Shown: positions 15,993-24,427 of the stretch, piece by piece | Layout of the letters: each line of letters starts with the position of its first letter | How positions within the stretch are numbered: position 1 is the first letter of the stretch | NCBI GenBank assembly: GCA_034421995.1 | Contig: DAOUJY010000154.1 | Coordinates: 13,735 to 77,734 of the forward strand | Direction: 5' to 3' | Origin: Bin87 sp034421995 | GTDB taxonomy: Bacteria > Chloroflexota > Dehalococcoidia > Lucifugimonadales > UBA3495 | DNA: 64,000 nucleotides | Notes under the pieces: model-generated | Told to the model about the DNA's origin: nothing | The model's input: the letters and a program-made list of their open reading frames with translations, nothing else | Database searches by the model: none | Made by a program: the position numbers and the translations under genes

Positions 15993-16955
15993 CTACTCCC
16001 AGTCGTCTTCGCTGTCGGCAGCCGGCGTTGGCGTTGCCGGCGTCCATCCGTCGGTGTCCACGTCATCGTCCAGCACGGGCAGGTCCGAGTCGTCGGCGTC
16101 ATCGGACACCTCGTCGGCGAGGGCGATGACGCCGCTCTCGTCTCCTGTGGTCACGCCGTCAACGATGTCCCCGGTATCTTCAGGGATCGCGTCGGGTTCC
16201 TCGTCGGTTTCTTCCAACGGGGGGGCGGCGATCAGCGGCGGTGGCTGGCGGGCGCCGTCCGGCGTGGAAGGAAACGATACCACGTGGCGGAGGGTCGGAT
16301 GTTGCCGGGTTTCCCGGAGTATTACGGAGATGCCTTCGGCGTCGGTTCCCACCACCGCCGCGGCGTACTGGTTGCCGGCGGCCATCAGCTTGTGCAGCCG
16401 GCGGCCCAAGCGTCGTTCGATGGTTCCGAGATAGCCGCCGTCCCGGGCCGTCACGGCGACGCCCTCGCCACGGAGATTCAGCGCCACCACATCCCCGGCG
16501 CTCACCGTCGCCATTGCCGACGCGACGGCCGGTTTCTCCAGAATCGTGGTGCATGACTTGCCGCTTTCGGCGATGAACATTCCGGGCAGCCCGTCATCGC
16601 CGGCGGCGGAGCGGCCCGCCACCGGCGGGTCGCCACCACAGGTCTGCAACTGTTCCAGACGGGCCAGGTTCTTGCGCGCAATGTTGTTGCCGGGCGCGCG
16701 AACCCGCAGCGTTTCCAAGATCTGCCGGGCCTCCGTGTAATCACCGAGTTCCATCAGGGCCTTGGCCAGGCGGTTGGAGGCTTCGCAGTCGTTGGGATTG
16801 AGTTCCAGAACGGCCCGGTTCAGTTCAGCGGCTCTTTCCCATTCGCCCTTCAGGGCGGCCTTGACCGCTTCTTTACCCAGGTTGGTTTTCTTACGGTCGG
16901 CTCCCGGCCCGCCTATTGACGCGCCACCGGGTCGGTATGCGGTTTTCTTCAACAT
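15993..16955 (-). CDS. TPR protein with acidic tail
   Basis: The 320-residue protein has three parts. Residues ~25-105 form tetratricopeptide repeats (ALKGEWERAAELNRAVLELN, then ALMELGDYTEARQILETL). Residues ~150-225 form a small beta-rich domain (VVALNLRGEGVAV, GGYLGTIERRLGRRLHKLM). The last ~90 residues are a disordered Asp/Glu-rich tail. The middle domain is reminiscent of small nucleic-acid or protein-binding beta barrels, but I cannot name it. TPRs mediate protein contacts. It converges on the SagB gene with 12 bases between stops. No signal peptide is present, so a cytosolic role is expected. Confidence 0.8.
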   Translation of the reverse strand: MLKKTAYRPGGASIGGPGADRKKTNLGKEAVKAALKGEWERAAELNRAVLELNPNDCEASNRLAKALMELGDYTEARQILETLRVRAPGNNIARKNLARLEQLQTCGGDPPVAGRSAAGDDGLPGMFIAESGKSCTTILEKPAVASAMATVSAGDVVALNLRGEGVAVTARDGGYLGTIERRLGRRLHKLMAAGNQYAAAVVGTDAEGISVILRETRQHPTLRHVVSFPSTPDGARQPPPLIAAPPLEETDEEPDAIPEDTGDIVDGVTTGDESGVIALADEVSDDADDSDLPVLDDDVDTDGWTPATPTPAADSEDDWE

Positions 16956-17325
16956 TATCCGTTGCCCTCCTCCTTAACCACAGTCAGCGTAGCATCATTC
17001 GGTCATTCACAAATACAGCCTAATTTTCAAATTATGGCTAATTTGGGACTGATCCCGATCCGGTAGATGCTCCGGTCCTCACGCGTACCCACTTTCTGCA
17101 ACTTGTCATTGCGAGAATGCCGCCAAGCATTCGCGGCAATCTCGTTGTGGTACTTGCGGTTACCGGCGAGAACCCTTCCTACGCCGACGAGATTGCCACG
17201 CTGCGCTCGCAATGACAAAGTGGGTACGCATGAGGCGCCGGTCAAGTTGGCGGGGAATACGATAAACTACGCGGCGGGGGATGCTATTGCGGAGATTTTG
17301 CAACCAACGGGCAGGAGACTACGAC
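16956..17325. other. Intergenic region carrying a family A element
   Basis: About 370 bases between divergent genes. It contains the 159-base inverted-repeat element at 17077-17235. The remainder shows a Shine-Dalgarno-like AGGAG before the peptidase start and no other feature I can support. Confidence 0.6.
17077..17235. repeat. MITE-like inverted-repeat element, family A copy 2
   Basis: The outer 19-base ends, CCTCACGCGTACCCACTTT and the complement of AAAGTGGGTACGCATGAGG, match at 18 of 19 positions. Inside are TCATTGCGAG, CGACGAGATTGCCACGC and CTCGCAATGACA, as in copy 1 at 9012-9172. Confidence 0.78.
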
Positions 17326-19434
17326 ATGACGGAACCCATCGGCCCCGACCTATTTCGCCACCTTACCGCCGTGGGCGGCCCTACCATCGCGCCGGACGGG
17401 AAGCGGTGCGCCTACGTGCTGGCCTGGATAGACGCCGAGACTTCCCAACCCCGGTCCAGGGTGTATCGGACCACGTTGGCGGATGGCGACGAGATGGCGG
17501 ACCCGAAACCATTTACCCAGGGCAACGCGGACGGGCACCCGCGTTACTCGCCTGACGGCGCAACGTTGGCGTTTCTGCGCCCCGACGGAGCAGCCGCCGA
17601 TGCTGCCGATACCAAGCGCCAGGTCTGGCTGATGCCATCGGACGGCGGTGAAGCGTGGCAACTGACCAAATTGCCCAATGGCGTGCAGGAATTCGCCTGG
17701 TCGCCCGACTCCGCCCGCCTGGTGGCGGTGGCGGACGTCTGCCCGGATGACGAGGCCGATGCCGAGGCCGACGATACGGCAAAGGCAAAGGACGAACCCA
17801 AGGTGCGCGAGGCCCGTCGCATCCGTTACCGCCACGACGCCATCGGGTGGCGCGGCGACTGCCATTTCCACCTTTTCCTGGTGGACGCGCAAACCGGTGA
17901 GGCCGTGCAACTGACGGACGGCGATTGGGACGACGCGGCCCCGGCCTGGTCCCCGGACGGCGAGCGGGTTGCCTTTATCTCGGGACGGTCGGACGAACGC
18001 GACGTCACCGCTACCGCCGAAATCTACGTCGTTGGCGTGCCCCAAACCCTTGTGGAGGAGGAGAGCCGGCCCGAACCGAAGCTGTGGTCGGCAGGATTGA
18101 CGGACGCCGCGGCGGTGGCCTGGTCGCCCGACGGGGAACGATTGCTGGCGGCCGGCGCCGGCGGCGACGGTCTCATGGTCCTGTGGCAAGCGTACCTGTA
18201 CGTGCTGGAACCGGGCCGGCCGCCCCGGCAACTGACGGACGACCGCATCCGGCCCTGCCTGGGTTATCCGGGCATCTACCCGCCGCTGGAACTGCGCTGG
18301 CTGGCCGGGGACGACGGCAGCGACGGCAGGATCATATTTCTTGGCGATGCCGGCGGGGAAACGAGATTGTATTCGTTGGACGTGCCCGCCGGCGACGGCC
18401 GGAGCGAGAGCGAGCCGGTGGCGATGACCGAGGGCGGCGAGATGATCGCGGCGATGGCGGTGGACGCGGATGCCCACAGTTTTGTGGTGGCGGCGTCGGG
18501 GCCGACCACGCCGTGGGACCTGCACATCGTCGAGACCAACGGAGCCGGAGCCGCCCGGCGACGGCTGACGGCGCACAACGACGCATGGCTGACCGAGCGC
18601 CCGGCGGTGGATCTGGAAAAGTTCAGCGTCCGCCGCAACGGATGGGACATTGAGTGCCGGCTGTACCACCCGCCGGGGTTTGACGACGCCCAGAAGTATC
18701 CGCTGGTGCTGGAGATACACGGCGGGCCGAACGGAGCTTTCTACGACTCCTTCGTGCCGTGGCACCAGGTTCTGGCGGGAGCAGGTTATGTAACGCTGGC
18801 GGTGAACCCGCGCGGTTCTTCCACCTACGGCGAGGAGTTCGTCGATGCGGTGCTGGGCGACTGGGGCGGCGAGGACTACCTGGATCTGATGGCGGCAGTG
18901 GATGAGGTCTGCCGGCGGGACTACGTGGACGCCGGACGGCTGGGCGTACACGGATACAGCTACGGCGGCTACATGACCACCTGGGCCATCGGCCACACGG
19001 ACCGTTTCAAGGCGGCGGTGGCCGGCGCGCCGTGTATCGACCTGTGGAGCATGTACGGCACATCGGACATCGCGGCCAGCTTTGGCGAGGCGCAGTGGTC
19101 GGCCCGTCCGTCGGGAGGCGCGCCGGAGACGGTAGCTATGGTGAACGAACTGGCCGAAGGAGTGGACGGCCTGGCCTATCGCCTGCTGCAGCGTTCGCCG
19201 ATCACCTTCGCACCGCAGGTCAGCGCTCCGGTACTGCTGCTGCACGGCGAGGCCGACGCCCGGTGTCCCATCGGCCAGAGCGAGCAGTATTTCCAGGTAC
19301 TGAAGCGCCTGGGGAAAGAGGTCGAAATGGCGCGGTTCCCCGGCTGTTCCCACGGTTTCCTGCGGACGGGTCACGTGGCCCTGCGGGAGGCTTATTTGCA
19401 GCGGATGGTGGACTGGTTCCGACGGTGGCTGTAG
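17326..19434 (+). CDS. S9-family (prolyl oligopeptidase-like) peptidase
   Basis: The 702-residue protein has an amino-terminal beta-propeller built of WD-like 'FAWSPDSARLV' and 'AWSPDGERV' repeats and a carboxy-terminal alpha/beta hydrolase domain. The catalytic triad is visible: Ser in GYSYGGYM near residue 544, Asp in GEADARCP near 643 and His in CSHGF near 675. The oxyanion region is EIHGGPNG. This matches acylaminoacyl peptidase and dipeptidyl peptidase IV relatives. No signal peptide is seen, so it is probably cytosolic and trims short peptides. AGGAG eight bases before 17326 sets the start; the frame is open 15 codons further upstream. Confidence 0.92.
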   Translation: MTEPIGPDLFRHLTAVGGPTIAPDGKRCAYVLAWIDAETSQPRSRVYRTTLADGDEMADPKPFTQGNADGHPRYSPDGATLAFLRPDGAAADAADTKRQVWLMPSDGGEAWQLTKLPNGVQEFAWSPDSARLVAVADVCPDDEADAEADDTAKAKDEPKVREARRIRYRHDAIGWRGDCHFHLFLVDAQTGEAVQLTDGDWDDAAPAWSPDGERVAFISGRSDERDVTATAEIYVVGVPQTLVEEESRPEPKLWSAGLTDAAAVAWSPDGERLLAAGAGGDGLMVLWQAYLYVLEPGRPPRQLTDDRIRPCLGYPGIYPPLELRWLAGDDGSDGRIIFLGDAGGETRLYSLDVPAGDGRSESEPVAMTEGGEMIAAMAVDADAHSFVVAASGPTTPWDLHIVETNGAGAARRRLTAHNDAWLTERPAVDLEKFSVRRNGWDIECRLYHPPGFDDAQKYPLVLEIHGGPNGAFYDSFVPWHQVLAGAGYVTLAVNPRGSSTYGEEFVDAVLGDWGGEDYLDLMAAVDEVCRRDYVDAGRLGVHGYSYGGYMTTWAIGHTDRFKAAVAGAPCIDLWSMYGTSDIAASFGEAQWSARPSGGAPETVAMVNELAEGVDGLAYRLLQRSPITFAPQVSAPVLLLHGEADARCPIGQSEQYFQVLKRLGKEVEMARFPGCSHGFLRTGHVALREAYLQRMVDWFRRWL

Positions 19435-19554
19435 AGGTTGTATTCCGGTTGGCGGTCGCCAGTTTTACACGACCTGCTCACTGCGGTACGATGCCGTCAA
19501 TTAAAATTTTACGGCGCGGCGAACCGGGCTTATTCGCACGGCGCAGAGGTTGCA

Positions 19555-19917
19555 ATGACTACGACCGACCCCATCGCGTACCACGTTGAACGCAGTTGGC
19601 ATTTTCTGGAGCTGGTAGATAGTGAACTGGCAAACGGCGAACTGGAAGAAGCAAGCAACAAACTTTGGGGAGCCGCCGCCCACGCTATCAAAGCCGTTGC
19701 GGAGAAAAAGGGTTGGCAGCACGGTTCCCACGCCATGCTGGAAGAAACCGTACTGCGCCTGATTGACGATGAAGGCGCTCCCCCAAGATTGCTTATCCAT
19801 TACCGGAGCGCAAACTGGTTTCATACCCGATTTTACAGCGGCCCGCCGCGGCGCGAGCAAATCCTTGACGGCAAGCGAGAAATAGCCGAGTTCATGGAGT
19901 TGCTGGAAAGTCTCTGA
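19555..19917 (+). CDS. PaREP1/HEPN-like small helical protein (copy 2)
   Basis: The 120-residue protein shares its core with the gene at 8586-8945: ASNKLWGAAAHAIKAVAEKK followed by 'HYRSANWFHTRFYSG'. The open frame begins at 19438, but the ATG at 19555 with AGAGG upstream gives the normal length for the family. No function is known. It is followed, across half of a family B repeat, by the GatC-like gene. Confidence 0.7.
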   Translation: MTTTDPIAYHVERSWHFLELVDSELANGELEEASNKLWGAAAHAIKAVAEKKGWQHGSHAMLEETVLRLIDDEGAPPRLLIHYRSANWFHTRFYSGPPRREQILDGKREIAEFMELLESL

Positions 19918-19930
19918 CCTTGTGGCAATT

Positions 19931-19972
19931 GTCAGAATCAGGATTTTCAGGATTACGGGATTAGCAGGATTG
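19931..19972. repeat. Half copy of family B repeat
   Basis: GTCAGAATCAGGATTTTCAG and GGGATTAGCAGGATTGG are present, but the complementary right arm is missing. It lies directly before the GatC-like start. Confidence 0.6.
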
Positions 19973-19980
19973 GATGGACA

Positions 19981-20175
19981 ATGCCCGCCGCAGATTTTTC
20001 TCACGAACAAGTAAGGATGCTCGCCGAACTGGTGGGCATCTCCATCGACGACGCAGAGTTGCCCGAGGTGGCAAACCGCTTTGCCAGCCTGATGCAGGAG
20101 TTGGACCGGCTCCGGGAGATGGACCTGGAGGGCGTGGAGCCGGTTACGATATTTCCCGACGTCGAGGGCGGCTGA
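19981..20175 (+). CDS. GatC-like small subunit, probable partner of amidase
   Basis: The 64-residue protein resembles GatC, the small stabilising subunit of the tRNA amidotransferase, and the AtzG-type partners of some amidases. Features are an opening helix 'EQVRMLAELVGISIDDAEL' and a closing EGVEPVTIFPDVEGG segment. It lacks GatB, so a true GatCAB role is unlikely. The amidase it would serve begins 770 bases downstream, and a HEPN/MNT pair lies between them. A second such small gene sits directly before the amidase at 61298-62722. Confidence 0.72.
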   Translation: MPAADFSHEQVRMLAELVGISIDDAELPEVANRFASLMQELDRLREMDLEGVEPVTIFPDVEGG

Positions 20176-20212
20176 CGGTATTGGCGCGTCCAAATCGGTC
20201 AAGGAGCCTGCC

Positions 20213-20634
20213 ATGCTCTTGGAACTGGAAGCCTGCACAATTCCGCCGCCAGCCCCCGGTCGGTTCTGGAAGGCAGCGAAGATGTGGGGATGATCCAGAC
20301 GCTGACCCCAGCACTGCAAAATGCGGTGAAGGCCGGGGTTATCAAGCACTTCGAGTTCACCTACGAACTCTCGTGGCAGTTTATAAAACGATGGCTGGAA
20401 ATCAACGTCAGCCCAAACACGGGTGACGGCGTTACCAGGCGCGAGCTATTCAGATTGGGCGCAGAGAATCGCTTGATAGACGATGTTGACCGATGGATGC
20501 GCTACCACAGAGCGCGCAACCTGACATCACACACGTACCGTGAAACAACGGCCAACGAAGTTTATGCGGTAATCCCCGCTTTCTTGGAGGATGTTCGGCA
20601 TTTGCTGGTAGCATTGGAGGCACGCAATGATTGA
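20213..20634 (+). CDS. HEPN-domain (HI0074-like) protein, frame broken near its start
   Basis: This is the helical partner of a minimal nucleotidyltransferase. The core reads VIKHFEFTYELSWQFIKRWLE, and RNLTSH near the end is the R-x4-H HEPN motif of ribonuclease toxins (HepT). The intact frame starts only at GTG 20284 and gives 116 residues. Just upstream, AAGGAG and an ATG at 20213 begin MLLELE, and the other frame continues with SLHNSAASPRSVLEGSEDV, a good family start. Joining them requires one extra base in the A-run near 20228-20230. A one-base loss or sequencing error is therefore likely. It overlaps the MNT gene by 8 bases. Confidence 0.8.
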
Positions 20635-20947
20635 CGTGAAGCCGGAACAACTGGCCGAAATCAAAGGAATACTTGGCGAACACGTGCCCGGATGGGAAGT
20701 TCGCGCTTTCGGTTCCCGCGTTACCGGGCGGGTCAAACCATGGTCGGACCTTGACCTGGCAATTGCCGGCCCATCACCCCTGGGTTGGCAAAATGTCGCG
20801 CGATTGATCGAGGCTTTTCAAGAATCCACGTTGCCTTTCCGCGTTGACGTTCTGGACTGGCACGATGTCTCGCCTTCGTTTCAGGCCATCATTGACCAGC
20901 AGTACGCAGTAATCCAAACGGGTGAAACCGCCGGAGTTACCGAATGA
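20627..20947 (+). CDS. MNT-type nucleotidyltransferase (antitoxin-like)
   Basis: The 106-residue protein has the minimal nucleotidyltransferase motif: FGSRVTGRVKPWSDLDLAI, with Gly-Ser and the paired Asp residues, followed by a third acidic strand in FRVDVLDW. Paired with a HEPN protein it forms the HepT/MntA type of toxin-antitoxin module, in which the MNT enzyme adds AMP to the HEPN toxin. It overlaps the HEPN gene upstream and its stop overlaps the amidase start (ATGA), so all three may be translated together. Confidence 0.88.
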   Translation: MIDVKPEQLAEIKGILGEHVPGWEVRAFGSRVTGRVKPWSDLDLAIAGPSPLGWQNVARLIEAFQESTLPFRVDVLDWHDVSPSFQAIIDQQYAVIQTGETAGVTE

Positions 20948-22383
20948 CCGCATCCAGCAACCACGATGAAATCGTCTTTCTGTCCGCCGAGGCGACTTCG
21001 GCGGCTATCCGCGCCGGGGAGTTCACGGCCACCGACGCGGTGAACGCCTACCTGCGGCGGATTGACGCCATTGACGGCGAGATCAAGTCCTATATCACGG
21101 TGTGCCGCGAGGAGGCGCTGGGAGCGGCGGCGGACGCCGACGAGGCGATGCGTCGGGGAGATGATGCGGTAGTCGGCGGGGCCTTGTTCGGGGCGCCGGT
21201 GGCAATCAAGGACCAGTTCAACACCGACGGTATTCTCACCAGCAACGGTTCGCGGGCCTACGCGGACACCGTGCCCTCGCAAGACGCCACGGTGGTGGCG
21301 CGGTTGAAGGCGGCAGGAGCGATCCTGCTGGGCAAACTGAACCTGAGCGAACTGGCCATGGGCGGCACCGCCGATCCGCCCTACGGCACGCCGCAGAACC
21401 CCTGGCGACGGGAGCACACTCCGGGAGAGTCCAGCAGCGGATCGGGGGCGGCGCTGGCGGCGCATCTGTGCGCGGCCTCGGTGGGCGAGGATACCGGCGG
21501 CAGCGGACGCGGCCCGGCCTCGTACTGCAACGCCGTTGGATTGCGGCCCACGTTCACCCGCATCAGCAGGCACGGCATCACGCCGATGTGCTGGTTCATG
21601 GACGCCGCTTCGCCGATGACCAAAACGGTGCAGGACTGCGCGCTAGCGCTGGGAGCGGTGGCCGGATACGACCCGTTGGACCCGACCACCAGCCGCCGGC
21701 CGGTGCCGGATTACCGGGGGATGCTTGACGGAGACATCCGAGGGATGAGGGTGGGGCGGATGACCGAACTGTGTGATGCGCCGGATATGCACGCCGACGT
21801 GCGGCGAGCTACCGACGCGGCCCTAGAAACGCTGGCCGGGCTGGGCGCTGAGGTGGTAGATGTATCGCTGCCGTTGACGGAAATCGCCGGGGCGATTTTC
21901 GTGGGCATCGCAGATACGGAAGGCGCCGGGGCGCGTGACGGGTTGATGCGGCGCGCGCCGGAGTTGCTGGACCGGGCATCGCGGACTCGATTGCAGTCCG
22001 CCGCGCTGGTTCCGGCCAAGGTGCAGAACCGGGCGATGAAGGCCCGGGCGCTGCTGAGGCGCCAGTTTGAGGAAGCCTTTGGGCAGGTGGACGTGCTGGT
22101 CTCGCCCACTGCGCCCTATCCCGCGCCGCGACACGACGCGCTGACCGCGCCCTTCGAGTCGGCGGACGACGTGCGCCAGCGGTTCTTTTTCCGCCGGTCC
22201 TATACCGGGTGCTACCCGCTGGCGGGAATGCCGGCGGTGTCCATACCCGGCGGGTTCACGGAAGACGGACTGCCCATCGGGTTGCAGCTGGGAGGCAGGC
22301 CTTTTGCCGAGGCCACGATCCTGCGTGCGGCATACGCCTACCAGGAAGCGACGGACTGGCATACGCGGCGGGCGCCGGTGTAA
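20944..22383 (+). CDS. Amidase-signature family protein
   Basis: The 479-residue protein has the amidase signature: catalytic Lys in VAIKDQF near 83, cis-Ser in the SSSGSG loop near 163, and the nucleophile in DTGGSGRGPAS near 186. It hydrolyses an amide bond on an unknown substrate. The usual GGSSGG run is altered to GESSSGSG, but the Ser/Ser/Lys triad remains. The GatC-like gene at 19981 is its probable small partner, as in AtzE/AtzG. The start overlaps the MNT gene stop by four bases, which makes the intervening HEPN/MNT pair look inserted into an existing transcription unit. Confidence 0.88.
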   Translation: MTASSNHDEIVFLSAEATSAAIRAGEFTATDAVNAYLRRIDAIDGEIKSYITVCREEALGAAADADEAMRRGDDAVVGGALFGAPVAIKDQFNTDGILTSNGSRAYADTVPSQDATVVARLKAAGAILLGKLNLSELAMGGTADPPYGTPQNPWRREHTPGESSSGSGAALAAHLCAASVGEDTGGSGRGPASYCNAVGLRPTFTRISRHGITPMCWFMDAASPMTKTVQDCALALGAVAGYDPLDPTTSRRPVPDYRGMLDGDIRGMRVGRMTELCDAPDMHADVRRATDAALETLAGLGAEVVDVSLPLTEIAGAIFVGIADTEGAGARDGLMRRAPELLDRASRTRLQSAALVPAKVQNRAMKARALLRRQFEEAFGQVDVLVSPTAPYPAPRHDALTAPFESADDVRQRFFFRRSYTGCYPLAGMPAVSIPGGFTEDGLPIGLQLGGRPFAEATILRAAYAYQEATDWHTRRAPV

Positions 22384-22408
22384 GGGACCCGGGGCCTTTC
22401 TAATCTTC

Positions 22409-22496
22409 GTCAGAATCAGGATTTACCGGATTTCAGGATTTCCAGGATGCGCTCTAATCCTGCCAATCCCCTAATCCTGAAAATCCTGATTCTGAC
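22409..22496. repeat. Family B inverted repeat (copy 3)
   Basis: It starts GTCAGAATCAGGATTTACCG and ends AAAATCCTGATTCTGAC, just after the amidase stop. The interior carries GGATTTCCAGGA and AATCC steps as in the other copies. Confidence 0.78.
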
Positions 22497-22533
22497 AATT
22501 ACGGCGAGAATGGAAAGGCCCGGGTATAGGACC

Positions 22534-22646
22534 GTAACTGTTCAGACTTGAGGGGTGGAACTCCAAATCCGGTGGTACAGACATTCTTGTCTGTACTGGC
22601 CGCCGCAGACAGGAATGTCTGCGCCACCTGAACTCTGAACAGTTAC
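22534..22646. repeat. 113-bp element with perfect 13-bp terminal inverted repeats
   Basis: GTAACTGTTCAGA at 22534-22546 is matched exactly by its complement TCTGAACAGTTAC at 22634-22646. Between them are two hairpins, TACAGACA/TGTCTGTA (22576-22595) and GCAGACA/TGTCTGC (22605-22622). With no coding capacity, this is a small non-autonomous mobile-like element. Confidence 0.7.
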
Positions 22647-22692
22647 ATAAGACCGTCTTCGATGGACGAAAGTCGGCAGAGAGGTGACAAGG

Positions 22693-23541
22693 ATGAGTTT
22701 GGAAGGCAAAGTTGCGTTGATTACGGGAGCCGGCGGAATGCGCGGCGTGGGACGGGCGACGGCCCTCAAACTGGCGTCGTTGGGCGCGGACGTGGCGATT
22801 ACTGATGTCCGGCGTCCTGTGGACGACCTGCCGCCGCACGAAGTACGGGCCGAGTGGCAGTCCATCGACAGCGTGGCCGAGGAGGTGCGCAGCCTGGGCC
22901 GGCAGGCGCATCCCATCTACGCCGACCTGTCCAACAGTGATGATATCGAGGGCCTGGTGGCCGAGACCGTGAACCACTACGGCCGCCTGGACATCATGGT
23001 CAACAACGCCCGGGCCATCATCGGACGGGATAAGGTGCCGGTTACCGAGTTGGACGAAGATGTCTGGCAGCATTTTCTCGCCATCAACACCACCGCCGTT
23101 TTCCTGTGCACCAAGCACGCCGGCCGGGAGATGGTGCGGTTGGGCAACGGCGGTCGGGTGGTCAACATCGCCAGCAACGCCGGCAAGCAGGCCAGCGCCG
23201 ACGGGGCCGCCTATTCCGCCAGCAAGTTCGCCGTCATCGGCCTGACCCAGGCCTCGGCCATGGACCTGGCGCCTCACGGCATAACGGTCAACGCCGTCTG
23301 CCCCGGCCCCATCAACACCGACCGGATGAGCTACTGGGAGCGCGACCAGGCCGCTCAACGGGGCATAACCCAGGAGGAGTTCCGGGCGCAGGTGGTGGCC
23401 TCCTCAGCGGACCGGACTCCGCTGGGACGCATTGCCGAGCCGGAGGACGTGGCCAACCTGGTGGCATTCCTGGCCGGGCCGGACTCTGGCCTGATCACCG
23501 GACAGTCTTACAATGTGAATGGCGGGATACTGTTCCACTGA
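22693..23541 (+). CDS. Short-chain dehydrogenase/reductase
   Basis: The Rossmann-fold protein (about 282 residues) has the SDR motifs TGAGGMRGVG near residue 11 for NAD(P), VNNAR near 98, the catalytic Ser in NIASNAG near 152 and YSASK near 166. The closing NVNGG is also typical. It oxidises or reduces an alcohol/ketone; the substrate is unknown. GAGGT lies eight bases before the ATG at 22693; a GTG at 22684 in the same frame is the alternative. An insert between strands two and three (DDLPPHEVRAEWQ) is a little longer than average. Confidence 0.9.
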   Translation: MSLEGKVALITGAGGMRGVGRATALKLASLGADVAITDVRRPVDDLPPHEVRAEWQSIDSVAEEVRSLGRQAHPIYADLSNSDDIEGLVAETVNHYGRLDIMVNNARAIIGRDKVPVTELDEDVWQHFLAINTTAVFLCTKHAGREMVRLGNGGRVVNIASNAGKQASADGAAYSASKFAVIGLTQASAMDLAPHGITVNAVCPGPINTDRMSYWERDQAAQRGITQEEFRAQVVASSADRTPLGRIAEPEDVANLVAFLAGPDSGLITGQSYNVNGGILFH

Positions 23542-23596
23542 TGGCGGGCTGGCGGCATGGCGCCGAATTGGCCATCAGTGAATGGAGGTCATTACA

Positions 23597-24412
23597 ATGA
23601 CGATGGGGTACGAGAATCCATTTCCCGGGATGGATCCTTACCTGGAACATCCGCATATCTGGCCAGGATTTCACAATCGGCTGATTACACACATGGCGGA
23701 TGACCTGGCCGGCCGTTTGCCGTCCAATTATCGGATTGATATACAGGAACGCACCGAGATAGCTACGGTGCATGATTCAGACACAAGCCCACCCTACGTG
23801 ATTCCGGATGCCCTGCTAATGGAAGCATCGGCTGCGCTGGGCCGGCGCGAAGCAGGGGTTACCACCGTTGCCGTCCCGCCGGAGAATGGCGTCGCAGTTC
23901 GAGTGGCAATGCCAGAGGAAGTGCGGGTCGCTTGGCTGTACATACAACGTATGCCGGATTGGAAAGTGGTCACCGTGGTCGAGGTACTGTCGCCAACCAA
24001 CAAAATCCGTGGCGAGGGTCGGGAGAACTACCTGCACAAGCGAGCGGAATTTTTCAACTCGCGAGTCAGTTTGGTTGAGATTGACTTGCTGCGCCGGTGG
24101 GAGCCGATGCCGCTGGAAACGGTGGCGCCGCTCAGCCACTACCGTATTCTGGTGTGCCGGGGCTGGCAACGGCCCAACGCCGTTCTGTATCCGTTCAGCG
24201 TGGAGCAGGATATTCCCAAGTTCACGCTGCCCTTACAACCGGGAGACGACGAACCTGAAGTTGACCTGGGCGCTCTGGTGAGTGAAACGCACCGGCGAGG
24301 GCGGTACGGTCAGATAGCGGGCTACGCTAACCGGCCGCCGGCGCCGGCATTTGCCGCCGAGGTCCAAACGTGGGTGGACTCTCGCCTGGAACCGTTTCGG
24401 CCGCCGGATTAG
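23597..24412 (+). CDS. DUF4058 family protein (copy 1 of 3)
   Basis: The 271-residue protein opens with the family signature GYENPFPGMDPYLEHPHIWP. Later motifs are TVVEVLSPTNK near 137, YLHKRAEFF and LVEIDLLRR near 165, and a 'HYRILVCRGW' strand. The D...E-x-LSP...K arrangement recalls the Uma2/PD-(D/E)XK fold, but that link is inference. GGAGG eight bases upstream sets the start. It is the first of three tandem copies that share the same layout but only part of their sequence. DUF4058 genes are common in cyanobacteria and Chloroflexota; no function is known. Confidence 0.88.
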   Translation: MTMGYENPFPGMDPYLEHPHIWPGFHNRLITHMADDLAGRLPSNYRIDIQERTEIATVHDSDTSPPYVIPDALLMEASAALGRREAGVTTVAVPPENGVAVRVAMPEEVRVAWLYIQRMPDWKVVTVVEVLSPTNKIRGEGRENYLHKRAEFFNSRVSLVEIDLLRRWEPMPLETVAPLSHYRILVCRGWQRPNAVLYPFSVEQDIPKFTLPLQPGDDEPEVDLGALVSETHRRGRYGQIAGYANRPPAPAFAAEVQTWVDSRLEPFRPPD

Positions 24413-24427
24413 TTCGGGAAGGATGGG

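Noticed and set aside
15993..16955. Link of the TPR/acidic protein to SagB-type RiPP processing.
   Set aside because: Genes are convergent and no RiPP partner is present.
17350..19374. A 674-residue frame on the minus strand opposite the S9 peptidase, plus other long antisense frames.
   Set aside because: They are open only because of the GC-rich third-position bias of the real gene; they lack domains and starts.
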